NCBI GenBank assembly: GCA_024195265.1
Contig: JAJLRJ010000013.1
Coordinates: 5,248,612 to 5,312,611 of the forward strand
Length of the DNA stretch: 64,000 nt
Direction: 5' to 3'
Source: Dendrophyllia cribrosa
Lineage: Eukaryota; Cnidaria; Anthozoa; Scleractinia; Dendrophylliidae
Below the pieces are notes generated by a model. The model saw nothing but the letters and a program-made list of their open reading frames with translations, was not told the origin of the DNA and did not search any database. The first letter of the stretch is position 1. Every line of letters begins with the position of its first letter. Below, piece by piece: positions 62,601 through 63,814 of the stretch. The position numbers and the translations under genes were made by a program.

Positions 62601-63657
62601 ACTTTTATATGGAAGTCTCTCCCCGGAGAATAAGGTACGAAGAAGAGATAACATACTGCCGCAGACGCCCCATTTCTTGTCTCGATCGTAGTTGGGTGTC
62701 AATGCGCACCAAGGTCGTTTGCTCCTTATTCTTGTACAACTGTTATATCGACGACCTCTGTAGATGAACGGGAACGAGCAGCAATAACGAGAAGTGGTTC
62801 GCCTTCTGCACTTTCCTGTATAACCACAATAAACCGGATATTAACTTAGAATCAAACAATAGTAAGATTTCATTTTCTAGCTAAATAGCAATGTGCCTAA
62901 AACATCTCTTCAGAATTAACAGAAAAAACTAGAGTAGTTTGTAAAAAATATCCCCTTTCATATGTTATATTTTTTCGCGTTTAAGAGAACGGAACAGTTC
63001 ATGGATTTTTCTTGTAAGCTCTTTTGTCTGTCATATTTATTTTACTTTGTTCGGTATTTTATGAATCTAAATTGAAAAAAAAAAATTGTGAGATGTGATA
63101 TCAGACATTGAAAAACTTAGAATCGAAAGTATAAAAAACCGCAAGCAACGAGGACATTGACGTTTTGGGCAACACAGACGGTAACCGGAAATCGCATGTT
63201 CGCTTTTGGCGCAGTCTTACGTCATCAAGTCAAGCCAAAGACAATTTAAAAGGCCCGGAGCTTTTAAAAAGACAAGTACGTCATTTTGTATTTTTGTTAT
63301 GTATGATAATCACTATTGAGAAAAATCTAGGATATTAGATCTTACGCAGGAATAACAAAATAGAAGTTAGCTTACCGTATAACCTATAGACGTCATTAGC
63401 CCACGGACCTCCTTTGCCGTTCCTACACCGATTATACCGTCCATACTTCCGGTAGGTCACGTGAGCTCTCGGACCAGTAGCACACCATCCCTGATGCTGG
63501 ACAGCGAAGGCTCGGTAGCCAAACCTCAAGGCAACAAGGGCACACTTCTTAATGGCGTCTGATCGTCTTCGGTAGTAACCCGTAACTAATGGGTTACGTC
63601 CATCCATCTGCGGGACAGCTCGGCGACCCGTATCTCTAAAGCATCCAACTGATTTCA
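18287..63657 (-). CDS. Gene 1: giant modular secreted protein, 3' part (46 exons; 13 cysteine modules + 13 FN2 + VWA)
   Basis: This is the 3' portion of a very large gene that begins beyond the right edge of the window. The 46 exons have GT donors and AG acceptors; summed they give 7262 nt, which is two bases completing a split codon plus 2420 codons including the TAA stop, with no frame break. Order: 13 repeats of a 94-codon four-cysteine module, a 53-56 codon fibronectin type II module and one or two small linkers, then a VWA domain in two exons and a short C-terminal tail. Units fall into types a, b and c repeated in order. The protein is very rich in Arg and Lys. Known: FN2 modules bind collagen or glycans and VWA domains mediate matrix contacts. 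Inferred: a secreted matrix, mucus or adhesive protein; the signal peptide would lie outside the window. I do not recognise a named gene. Confidence 0.88.
18500..18857. mobile_element. MITE copy shared with 34092-34455
   Basis: Shares GGGCTCTAAGAGCCATCTCG, CACTGGGGAATTAAAAA and ACAGATGATGGAACGAGTGA with the second copy. Lies in the last gene 1 intron. Confidence 0.65.
18900..19560. repeat. Intronic repeat region with GATATC hairpin
   Basis: CCATGTATTATTTTGTT occurs twice (about 18924 and 19285). A hairpin at 19168-19282 pairs GGAGATATGAAATTTGTCTT with AAAATTTCATATCTCC. TTTCCGAAGATTTCCG steps follow. Confidence 0.5.
19668..19827 (-). CDS. Gene 1 exon 45: VWA domain, C-terminal part
   Basis: A 160-nt exon, phase 2 in and phase 0 out. 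It codes RLGVQVYVVGIGRIDQRYL, the late VWA beta strand, then VYVVRSYSSLV and helix AGSIARAIHDEM. The corresponding part of gene 2 is in one exon with the rest of its VWA. Confidence 0.82.
20060..20206. mobile_element. Short hairpin MITE
   Basis: AATTAACTCTGTGTGTAAAT mirrors ATTTACACACAGAGTTAATT, and TCAACCCATAAATTTCCC/GGGAAATTATGGGTTGA lies inside; about 147 bp. Confidence 0.75.
20260..20416. repeat. Repeat copy abutting the VWA exon donor
   Basis: Resembles 23020-23140 (GTGTAATCCACTTTCA, CTTCTGTTT, AACATGG, AAGTAAGTCAAATTT). The match runs up to the donor of exon 44. Confidence 0.45.
20417..20831 (-). CDS. Gene 1 exon 44: VWA domain, N-terminal two thirds
   Basis: A 415-nt exon, phase 1 in and phase 2 out. 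It has the VWA beta-1 segment ADIAFLIDGSRYVG, then HIGVATYGSRPH, MRFNQYG and KILVVVVSGRQTRRS. The metal site is degenerate: the DxSxS motif reads DGSRY and the usual late Asp (TDG-like) is replaced in VVSGRQ. The donor is GTGACG; an intronic repeat copy abuts it. Confidence 0.85.
21109..21234 (-). CDS. Gene 1 exon 43: extended Arg-Pro-Val stalk before the VWA
   Basis: A 126-nt phase 1-1 exon, the long form of the RPV linker. It codes RRPIKPVRPVKPV followed by five more xRPV steps and an RPRPRPRLPSG end. The [VR]-[RK]-P triplet repeat suggests a stiff, strongly basic stalk placing the VWA away from the array. The donor is GTAAGT. Confidence 0.8.
21405..21482 (-). mobile_element. tRNA-derived SINE head
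   Basis: On the minus strand GATAGCTTAGTGGATAGAGC is a pol III A box and GGGTTCGAATTCC a B box, with tRNA-like spacing. The cloverleaf is incomplete, so this is a SINE rather than a tRNA gene. Confidence 0.65.
21512..21670 (-). CDS. Gene 1 exon 42: FN2 module, type a, last unit
   Basis: A 159-nt phase 1-1 exon with KCRKRTTSNYCCVFPFIYKG, YNSC, RPWCALTPNYDRD and KKYGSC. The usual Trp of KKWG is Tyr. A tRNA-derived SINE sits just beyond its donor. Confidence 0.88.
21725..21975 (+). repeat. CATATTGCG minisatellite
   Basis: About 250 bases of 9-bp steps (CATATTGCG/CATATTGCA). Open in several frames on both strands, but the lack of splice continuity makes it an intronic repeat. Confidence 0.85.
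22068..22349 (-). CDS. Gene 1 exon 41: cysteine module, type a, last unit
   Basis: A 282-nt phase 1-1 exon: IKSMGCYRDTGRRAIPGRDG, DILIRDFYRRRADAILKC, CATGPRAHVTYRKYG, GPWANDVYRIS. Its first half matches exon 31 and its second half matches exon 11, so it reads as a mosaic. Confidence 0.88.
22822..22972. mobile_element. Hairpin MITE with ATAGACCTTTCCCG ends
   Basis: ATAGACCTTTCCCGTATTCC mirrors GGAATGCGGGAAAGGTCTAT, with AGGCTGGGGTGGACAA/TTGTCCACCCAAGCCT inside. Confidence 0.75.
23188..24024 (+). mobile_element. Inverted-repeat DNA element with a Myb/SANT-like coding remnant and a nested MITE
   Basis: GAGCGTGTTCTGTTGGGGAC at left mirrors GTCCTCAATAGAACACGCCC at right. The plus-strand ORF 23527-23733 (68 aa) contains LTDESVKLLISLYHEHEHKF then SDVNFKKN, resembling MADF/SANT DNA-binding proteins of PIF/Harbinger-type elements. 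A MITE (about 23797-23957, ATGGCCGCCATGG) is inserted; its relative is at 38893-39062. Confidence 0.55.
24055..24087 (-). CDS. Gene 1 exon 40: 11-codon linker, cycle 4
   Basis: A 33-nt phase 1-1 microexon coding PKPIRVTPGAI between TTCAG and GTAAGT. It lies about 30 bases from the end of the inverted-repeat element at 23188-24024. Confidence 0.76.
24214..24381 (-). CDS. Gene 1 exon 39: FN2 module, type c, cycle 4
   Basis: A 168-nt phase 1-1 exon with KCKLRTTVGYCCVPFTYRRR, YNGC, RWCAIAPNYNKNKLWGYCRG. It shares the CCVPF deletion with exon 19, so the two are closer to each other than to exons 9 and 29. Confidence 0.86.
25196..26165. mobile_element. Element Y, copy 1, split by another transposon
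   Basis: Right part 25932-26165 (GTGATTTGTTATATAGCAAC, GCGGGCAACAGTG, AATCCAGCTATATAAC) matches copy 2 at 34955-36205. The insertion point is at 25318-25931. Confidence 0.5.
25318..25931. mobile_element. Inverted-repeat element with TTAACCCTATTCGGCCTGGG ends and poly-G/poly-C arms
   Basis: Left TTAACCCTATTCGGCCTGGG plus about 26 Gs; right about 18 Cs then GCCCAGGCCGAATAGGGTTA. Body has AAGATGGCGGATCC motifs. Nested in element Y. Confidence 0.75.
26268..26549 (-). CDS. Gene 1 exon 38: cysteine module, type c, cycle 4
   Basis: A 282-nt phase 1-1 exon: QRIGCFKDTSRRAIPQLDG, GNYQRR, IIGIQNGGWCASGPRAHRTF, GPWANDVYRIA. It has more private substitutions in its middle (INAIEKCAAEAIKQGN) than other type-c copies. 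Confidence 0.87.
26955..26990 (-). CDS. Gene 1 exon 37: 12-codon linker, cycle 4
   Basis: A 36-nt phase 1-1 microexon coding PVRPIRITTTIT between TTCAG and GTAAGT. Its acceptor side is partly duplicated about 0.66 kb upstream, at 27643-27705. Confidence 0.78.
27037..27428. mobile_element. MITE with TTAAAGGGGCATTGTCACG ends
   Basis: AAAGGGGCATTGTCACGC at left mirrors GGTGACAGTGTCCCTTTAA at right. A related half copy is near 23120-23157. Confidence 0.6.
27643..27705 (-). pseudogene. Duplicated acceptor edge of linker exon 37
   Basis: About 60 bases match 26978-27035, including the CAG acceptor and first exon bases (CAGCCGTCCGTCCG). Little of the exon body remains, so it is a broken partial duplicate. 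Confidence 0.45.
27706..27938. mobile_element. MITE with AGGGATAGTATCACGAGG ends
   Basis: ATAGGGATAGTATCACGAGG mirrors CCTCGTGATACTATCCCTTT; about 233 bp. Confidence 0.7.
28440..28595. mobile_element. Hairpin MITE, family 'TATCCAAACACC', copy 2
   Basis: GTGTTTCATCAGGTATCCAA mirrors TTGGATATCCTGATGAAACA around a GACTCGGCTGTGCC loop. Confidence 0.7.
28674..28841 (-). CDS. Gene 1 exon 36: FN2 module, type b, cycle 4
   Basis: A 168-nt phase 1-1 exon with SCRTRTSRGDCCVFPFVYRG, YNRC, RPWCALTSSYDKDKLYGYCG. It is open in the expected frame although the longest ORF here lies in another frame. Confidence 0.88.
29380..29661 (-). CDS. Gene 1 exon 35: cysteine module, type b, cycle 4
   Basis: A 282-nt phase 1-1 exon starting AKGLGCYRDTGRRAIATMEG, with RSRLLKGHYRRR, HGGWCAASRTGHRTYGRYG and GPWANDVYVLK. 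Four cysteines intact; donor GTAAAA. Confidence 0.87.
30000..30480. repeat. Poly-G and poly-C tracts with a partial inverted-repeat element
   Basis: A G tract near 30010-30037 and about 34 Cs near 30420-30454 next to GGGCGGCACATACCCG and GTATTTTGGGGGAGTACC, resembling the ends of 1999-2617. Only one end is clear. Confidence 0.45.
30580..30765. mobile_element. Small ATGGCCGCCG-rich hairpin element
   Basis: GACCGGCGGCCATATTGGAG and ACCAATATGGCTGCC oppose around the sequence TAGACCTTAAGTCCC. Same style as 23797-23957 and 38893-39062. Confidence 0.4.
30911..30943 (-). CDS. Gene 1 exon 34: 11-codon linker, cycle 4
   Basis: A 33-nt phase 1-1 microexon coding ARVIRVTVGLR between TTCAG and GTTAGT. 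Confidence 0.76.
31189..31236 (-). CDS. Gene 1 exon 33: Arg-Pro-Val linker, cycle 4
   Basis: A 48-nt phase 1-1 microexon coding RRKPVRPVKPVVPPSR between TGTAG and GTCAGT. Confidence 0.77.
31340..31498 (-). CDS. Gene 1 exon 32: FN2 module, type a, cycle 4
   Basis: A 159-nt phase 1-1 exon with KCRRKTTSRYCCAFPFIYKG, YNSC, AWCALTGNFDRD and KKWGNC. Ends in C before GTAAGA. Confidence 0.87.
31870..32151 (-). CDS. Gene 1 exon 31: cysteine module, type a, cycle 4
   Basis: A 282-nt phase 1-1 exon: IKSLGCYKDTGRRAIPQMDG, DILVRDFYRRR, CATGSRAHVTYRRYG, GPWANDVYSVS. The DILVRDFYRRR segment is shared with exon 41 rather than with exons 1 and 11. Confidence 0.87.
32352..32384 (-). CDS. Gene 1 exon 30: 11-codon linker, cycle 3
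   Basis: A 33-nt phase 1-1 microexon coding SPPIRVTHGIT between TTCAG and GTAAGT. Confidence 0.77.
32385..33034. other. Gene 1 intron, nothing recognised
   Basis: Intron between exons 29 and 30. No repeat structure or coding segment that I can support. Confidence 0.4.
33035..33202 (-). CDS. Gene 1 exon 29: FN2 module, type c, cycle 3
   Basis: A 168-nt phase 1-1 exon with RCRQRTVKRNCCVFPFVYRG, YRGC, RPWCAVVPGYKKG and PWGYCRG. Ends in T before GTAAGA, giving Ser with the next exon. Confidence 0.86.
33353..33563. mobile_element. Short element with one 88-bp satellite monomer
   Basis: TTAACCCTTTAACTCCCAGG at left mirrors CTCTGGGAGTGAAAGGGTTA at right. Inside is a single monomer, which may show the ancestral arrangement of this family. 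Confidence 0.7.
34092..34455. mobile_element. MITE copy shared with 18500-18857
   Basis: Near-identical blocks (GGGCTCTAAGAGCCATCTCG; ACAGATGATGGAACGAGTGA). Ends about 20 bases from the exon 28 donor. Confidence 0.65.
34477..34758 (-). CDS. Gene 1 exon 28: cysteine module, type c, cycle 3
   Basis: A 282-nt phase 1-1 exon, QRIGCFKDTSRRAIPQLDG through GPWANDVYRIS, with four cysteines. Strong DNA identity to exon 18 in its middle. A MITE copy ends only about 20 bases beyond its GTGAGT donor. Confidence 0.88.
35538..36040. mobile_element. Hairpin element with CGGTCGATGCCAT ends, nested
   Basis: ATTTCCCTTTCGTAAACGGT mirrors ACCGTTTACGAAAGGGAAAT. Left side has four AACGGTCGATGCCATTTTT steps. Confidence 0.65.
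35862..35960 (+). mobile_element. tRNA-derived SINE-like sequence
   Basis: AGTGGTCTTGTGGTAAAGG (A-box-like) and GGTTCCGGGTTCGATTCTAG (B box) with tRNA spacing, innermost in the nest. Confidence 0.55.
36488..36687. repeat. 200-bp near-perfect palindrome, Penelope-type 3' motif
   Basis: Two arms of about 97 bases meet at TCGATTCGCTCCGACGA. Each arm contains GCTAGCGCTCGAAACGTCAG, a motif I associate with Penelope-like 3' ends in invertebrates. It forms a very strong hairpin. Confidence 0.7.
36997..37032 (-). CDS. Gene 1 exon 27: 12-codon linker, cycle 3
   Basis: A 36-nt phase 1-1 microexon coding PVRPIKVTTSIT between CTCAG and GTAAGT, one codon longer than most linkers of its class. Confidence 0.78.
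37033..37680. other. Gene 1 intron, nothing recognised
   Basis: Intron between exons 26 and 27. A short plus-strand ORF here has no recognisable domain and no splice support. Confidence 0.4.
37681..37848 (-). CDS. Gene 1 exon 26: FN2 module, type b, cycle 3
   Basis: A 168-nt phase 1-1 exon with SCRTRSSTGNCCVFPFIYRG, YNRC, RLWCGLTPSYDKDKLFGYCG. Ends in C before GTAAGA. Confidence 0.88.
38000..38281 (-). CDS. Gene 1 exon 25: cysteine module, type b, cycle 3
   Basis: A 282-nt phase 1-1 exon starting AKGIGCFRDTSRRAISTLEG, with RSRLLKG, STKRAHLTYGRYG and GPWANDVYVVR. Four cysteines intact; donor GTGAGA. Confidence 0.87.
38797..38829 (-). CDS. Gene 1 exon 24: 11-codon linker, cycle 3
   Basis: A 33-nt phase 1-1 microexon coding GRTVRITIGVV between TGCAG and GTGAGT. 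Confidence 0.77.
38893..39062. mobile_element. MITE with ATGGTTTTCAC ends and ATGGCCGCCATG core
   Basis: GGGTGGTTTTCACATTATGT mirrors GTGAAAACCATC. Shares AATGAACTTCTTTTG and GTCATTTGAGTCCCA with 23797-23957. Confidence 0.65.
40333..40660 (-). mobile_element. SINE-like element with inverted ends, copy 1
   Basis: Ends GTCCAGAAGGACGTCGGACA and TGTCCAACGTCCTTCTGGAC are inverted. On the minus strand the middle has GTGGTACGGTAGGCTA (A-box-like) and GGTTCAATCCTGAGTG (B box). Copy 2 is at 61996-62290. Confidence 0.6.
40663..40995. mobile_element. Inverted-repeat element with GTAGCAGGCG ends
   Basis: GTGTAGCAGGCGTCGGGGAG at left opposes CCCCGTTTTCGCCTGCCACG at right. Noncoding. Confidence 0.45.
41095..41139 (-). 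CDS. Gene 1 exon 23: Arg-Pro-Val linker, cycle 3
   Basis: A 45-nt phase 1-1 microexon coding GRRPVKPIKPVVRPK between TGTAG and GTAAGA. Confidence 0.79.
42219..42377 (-). CDS. Gene 1 exon 22: FN2 module, type a, cycle 3
   Basis: A 159-nt phase 1-1 exon with RCRKRTTKRYCCSFPFIYKG, YNSC, RLWCALTPNYDRD and RKWGKCAG. The donor GTGTTA is poor, though position and phase match the other copies. Confidence 0.84.
42535..42953 (+). pseudogene. LINE reverse transcriptase C-terminal fragment
   Basis: Codes GAKLNAFATSCYRIMLNIKR, then DRIYDLTGTSPLLSTVILSQ and LTFLGHILRMQKDEP. After an in-frame TAG near 42742 it continues GRRSSGRPRRSFSRQVQEWI. This is the tail of a non-LTR retrotransposon reverse transcriptase (RCYRRLL, FGHVxRM, GRPRxxW pattern). 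Dead, in a gene 1 intron. Confidence 0.75.
43282..43563 (-). CDS. Gene 1 exon 21: cysteine module, type a, cycle 3
   Basis: A 282-nt phase 1-1 exon: IKRIGCFKDTSRRAIPGVDG, GPLLTGYYRRR, CATGSRAHVTYRKYG and GPWANDVYRIS. The opening resembles type c (KRIGCFKDTSRRAIP) while the remainder is type a, a possible conversion junction. Confidence 0.86.
43919..43951 (-). CDS. Gene 1 exon 20: 11-codon linker, cycle 2
   Basis: A 33-nt phase 1-1 microexon coding PPPIKVTTGVV between TCACAG and GTAAGT. It ends in A, so the next module opens with Ile. Confidence 0.77.
44041..45728. mobile_element. 1.7-kb inverted-repeat element, arms about 585 bp
   Basis: Left arm 44041-44627 (GGGTTATTCTGTAGTC...) mirrors right arm 45145-45728 with few differences. 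The 0.5-kb centre has no recognisable coding sequence. ORFs in the arms are mirror images and not genes. Confidence 0.75.
45950..46175. repeat. Imperfect inverted repeat with GCAACAT motifs
   Basis: GATGCAACATCGGGCGCAAC opposes GTTGCGTGCAACATCGCGCG; similar in style to 59820-60080. Confidence 0.45.
46248..46415 (-). CDS. Gene 1 exon 19: FN2 module, type c, cycle 2
   Basis: A 168-nt phase 1-1 exon with TCRHRTTAGECCVPFTYRRR, YNGC, KWCYTTPDY and RLWGWCRGG. The usual CCxFPF is CCVPF: one aromatic residue is missing, as in exon 39. Confidence 0.86.
47167..47448 (-). CDS. Gene 1 exon 18: cysteine module, type c, cycle 2
   Basis: A 282-nt phase 1-1 exon, VQRIGCYKDTSRRAIPQLDG onward, intact to GPWANDVYRIS but with no internal start codon, so easily missed by ORF calling. 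About 130 bases of its middle are almost identical to exon 28 (both code VIGVQHGGWCASGPRAQRTF). The donor is GTTGGT, weak but in the conserved position. Confidence 0.86.
47630..48018. mobile_element. MITE with GTTTAAACACGGACCCGCG ends
   Basis: TTAAACACGGACCCGCGCTA mirrors TAGCGCGGGTCCGTGTTTAA; about 390 bp. Confidence 0.75.
48385..48417 (-). CDS. Gene 1 exon 17: 11-codon linker, cycle 2
   Basis: A 33-nt phase 1-1 microexon coding APVIKVAISIT between TGCAG and GTGAGT. Confidence 0.76.
48510..48979. mobile_element. Palindromic MITE, TTAAAGTGCCCATAACC ends
   Basis: TTAAAGTGCCCATAACCTAA mirrors TTAGGTTATGGGCACTTTAA, with arms of over 100 bp (GTCACGTAATGAACA / GTTCATTACATGACG). Confidence 0.75.
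49067..49165. repeat. Small hairpin
   Basis: GCCATTAAATTTGCATGTTC mirrors GAACATACAAATTTAATGGC around GAAGTTCCAAAAG. Confidence 0.6.
49188..49735 (-). pseudogene. LINE 3' fragment with reverse transcriptase C terminus and (TTG)n tail
   Basis: The minus strand codes KPFFNPIKGKRFHVMSSRL, FSRFGVRLWNALPENIKKSA and NVFNKQIHEIL, the C terminus of CR1/L2-like reverse transcriptase (F.VR.WN.LP pattern), then a stop. The 3' end has AATAAAG and TTGTTGTTGTT, typical of LINE tails. It is 5'-truncated. Confidence 0.75.
49893..50131. mobile_element. MITE with AGGCCCCGTTTACACGGG ends
   Basis: AGGCCCCGTTTACACGGGTC mirrors GACCCGTGTAAACGGGGCCT exactly; about 239 bp, with further internal CGTGTAAACACCACTG inverted steps. 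Confidence 0.8.
50256..50423 (-). CDS. Gene 1 exon 16: FN2 module, type b, cycle 2
   Basis: A 168-nt phase 1-1 exon with SCRSRTTRRNCCVFPFVYRG, YNRC, RPWCSLTSSYDKDKLYGYCG. The donor is GTGAGG. Confidence 0.88.
50455..50585. mobile_element. Hairpin MITE, family 'TATCCAAACACC', copy 3
   Basis: TTGATATCCAAACACTGAAG opposes CGAGGTGTTAGGAAACCTGA; abuts FN2 exon 16's intron start. Confidence 0.55.
50597..50636 (+). repeat. (AAT)n microsatellite
   Basis: About thirteen AAT triplets in a gene 1 intron. Confidence 0.9.
50727..50896. mobile_element. MITE with GGGCCTGGTCGCACTACAG ends
   Basis: GGGCCTGGTCGCACTACAGT mirrors ACTGTAGTGCGACCAGGCCC exactly, then AAAAACAAAAAT/ATTTTTGTTTTT inside; 170 bp. Confidence 0.82.
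51488..51769 (-). CDS. Gene 1 exon 15: cysteine module, type b, cycle 2
   Basis: A 282-nt phase 1-1 exon starting AYSIGCYKDTGRRAISPLEG, the closest match to exon 5. Four cysteines and GPWANDVYVLR are intact. The donor is the weaker GTTAGC. Confidence 0.87.
51850..52232. mobile_element. MITE with CCCCGTTCACACCAACG ends
   Basis: CCCCGTTCACACCAACGCTT opposes ACCGTTGGTGTGAATGGGG; contains ATGGCGGGGCG/CGGCGGCCATG inner steps. Confidence 0.68.
52504..52536 (-). CDS. Gene 1 exon 14: 11-codon linker, cycle 2
   Basis: A 33-nt phase 1-1 microexon coding ARVIKVSTGLT between TGCAG and GTAAGA, counterpart of exon 4. Confidence 0.78.
52600..52865. mobile_element. Hairpin-rich element near linker exon 14
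   Basis: AACTCGAGAAGTGCGAGAAG opposes CTTCTCTGCACTTCTCTCG, and TTATATAAGCAC opposes GTGCTTATATAA. Confidence 0.55.
52974..53021 (-). CDS. Gene 1 exon 13: Arg-Pro-Val linker, cycle 2
   Basis: A 48-nt phase 1-1 microexon coding GRKPVRPVKPVVRPPK between TTTCAG and GTGAGT, the counterpart of exon 3. Confidence 0.8.
53093..53254 (-). CDS. Gene 1 exon 12: FN2 module, type a, cycle 2
   Basis: A 162-nt phase 1-1 exon with KCRRRTTSRYCCSFPFIYKG, YNSC, RPWCALTPNYDRD and KKWGNCAG. The acceptor is TATTAG and the donor GTAAGA. Confidence 0.87.
53255..54713. other. Gene 1 intron, mostly unrecognised
   Basis: Intron between exons 11 and 12. Short GAAATTTCG-rich stretch at 54320-54520; otherwise no feature that I can support. 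Confidence 0.4.
54714..54995 (-). CDS. Gene 1 exon 11: cysteine module, type a, cycle 2
   Basis: A 282-nt phase 1-1 exon starting VKSLGCFKDTGRRAVPQMDG. Its first half (MDGRNPLV, GYYRRR) resembles exon 1. Its second half, from RADAILKC to CATGPRAHVTYRKYG, is nearly identical in DNA to exon 41. The C-terminal signature reads GPWANNVY, one substitution from consensus. Confidence 0.88.
55113..55556. mobile_element. PIF/Harbinger-like MITE, relative of 35157-36114
   Basis: TAA then AGCCGAGGCTACACATGCGA at left; ATCCCACGTGTAGTCCCGACT then TAA at right. The TAA duplication and ends match the 35-kb element; centre is short and noncoding. Confidence 0.65.
55706..55738 (-). CDS. Gene 1 exon 10: 11-codon linker, cycle 1
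   Basis: A 33-nt phase 1-1 microexon coding PRPIRVTPSVK; the first residue is completed by the C ending the previous exon. The acceptor is CCTAG and the donor GTATGT. Confidence 0.78.
56227..56388 (-). CDS. Gene 1 exon 9: FN2 module, type c, cycle 1
   Basis: A 162-nt phase 1-1 exon with RCRRKTTRGNCCVFPF, YNNC, AWCYITPDKKQWGYC and a GGRRR tail. It is two residues shorter than the other type-c FN2 exons, the loss falling in the loop before the last cysteine. Confidence 0.85.
56924..57205 (-). CDS. Gene 1 exon 8: cysteine module, type c, cycle 1
   Basis: A 282-nt phase 1-1 exon beginning VQRIGCFRDTSRRAIPQLDG. Type c is marked by QLDGK, GNYQRR and GVQNGGWCASGPQAQRTF. All four cysteines and GPWANDVY are kept. 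Confidence 0.88.
57206..58322. repeat. Gene 1 intron with two inverted-repeat segments
   Basis: AGTAATTTCAAATCGGCC near 57533 opposes GACAATTTGAAATTACG near 57590. Around 57690-57900 GTGCACCTG/TAGGTGTCCAATTAC steps recur. No exon. Confidence 0.4.
58323..58355 (-). CDS. Gene 1 exon 7: 11-codon linker, cycle 1
   Basis: A 33-nt phase 1-1 microexon coding VRPIKMTPSIR between CGCAG and GTATGT, linking the type-b FN2 to the type-c cysteine module. Confidence 0.78.
58356..59257. repeat. Gene 1 intron with an inverted repeat
   Basis: TGTCCAGGATTGCAGGCA near 58585 mirrors TGCCTGCAATCCTGGACA near 58765. The 129-residue minus ORF inside shows no domain. Confidence 0.45.
59258..59425 (-). CDS. Gene 1 exon 6: FN2 module, type b, cycle 1
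   Basis: A 168-nt phase 1-1 exon. It contains SCRTRSSSGSCCVFPFIYRG, YNRC, RPWC and DVDKLYGYCG, so the four FN2 cysteines and the FPF motif are intact. The donor is GTAAGG. Confidence 0.88.
59820..60080. repeat. GTTCAACA-rich imperfect palindromic region
   Basis: Repeated TTCAACATTTG and TGTTGAA steps in both orientations, with GATACACCGTTGCAACATTT and GTTGAACCGTGTATCATC at the right. Confidence 0.5.
60201..60482 (-). CDS. Gene 1 exon 5: cysteine module, type b, cycle 1
   Basis: A 282-nt phase 1-1 exon starting AYSIGCFRDTGRRAISPLEG. All four cysteines and GPWANDVY are present. Type b is marked by ISPLEGRSRLL and STRRAHLTY. The acceptor is TTACAG and the donor GTATAG. Confidence 0.88.
60625..60840. 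mobile_element. MITE with TTACCATTTGTCAGAAC ends
   Basis: GGGCCAATTACCATTTGTCA opposes AACAAATGGTAAGCACCCT, with GGCCGGACCG/CGGCCAGTTCT inside. Confidence 0.65.
61028..61060 (-). CDS. Gene 1 exon 4: 11-codon linker, cycle 1
   Basis: A 33-nt phase 1-1 microexon coding ARVIRITTNLK, between CGCAG and GTGAGT. It matches the other 33-36 nt linkers with a basic xVI[RK][IV]T core that precede cysteine modules. Confidence 0.78.
61222..61272 (-). CDS. Gene 1 exon 3: Arg-Pro-Val linker, cycle 1
   Basis: A 51-nt phase 1-1 microexon coding RRRPVRPVRPVVRPPK between TTAG and GTATGA. This RPV/KPV linker follows every type-a FN2 exon and no other type. Confidence 0.8.
61606..61760 (+). repeat. 10-bp minisatellite CATACCCCGT
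   Basis: About fifteen degenerate copies of CATACCCCGTG/CATACTCCGTG in an intron. Confidence 0.85.
61996..62290 (-). mobile_element. SINE-like element with inverted ends, copy 2
   Basis: Same arrangement as 40333-40660: GGACACTTATTG...CAATAAGGCGTCC ends around a minus-strand B box GGTTCAATCCTGAGTG. Confidence 0.6.
62430..62620 (+). repeat. Direct duplication of about 110 bp
   Basis: ACCAAACCACGAATTTCAAC followed by CCCTAAAA...ACGATCA occurs twice, separated by a run of nine Cs. Confidence 0.7.
62657..62815 (-). CDS. Gene 1 exon 2: FN2 module, type a, cycle 1
   Basis: A 159-nt exon, phase 1-1, absent from simple ORF scans because it lacks a start codon. It reads KCRRRTTSRYCCSFPF, then the FN2 hallmarks YNSC, RPWCALTPNYDRD and KKWGVC. 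The donor is GTATGT. Confidence 0.87.
62816..63375. other. Gene 1 intron, nothing recognised
   Basis: Intron between exons 1 and 2 of the window; AT-rich, no repeat or exon that I can support. Confidence 0.4.
63376..63657 (-). CDS. Gene 1 exon 1 (in window): cysteine module, type a, cycle 1
   Basis: A 282-nt phase 1-1 exon. It opens VKSVGCFRDTGRRA, carries the four conserved cysteines (GC, KKC, GWC, NRC) and ends with the GPWANDVY signature before donor GTAAGC. The acceptor is TTTTAG. Type a is recognised by MDGRNPLV and CATGPRAHVTYRKYG. Confidence 0.88.
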
Positions 63658-63814
63658 CTAAAAGTCGAAGATTACTCCGGGTTATTAAATGTTATAGCTA
63701 TGTGCCCAGAAATTTAAAAACCAGAAACTGGCCTAAGAAAGACGCTGATAGACTCTCTGCTTGGGATACTGCACTCGGAAGTGCAAATATACTTGCAACT
63801 CTATTTAGCAGTGG

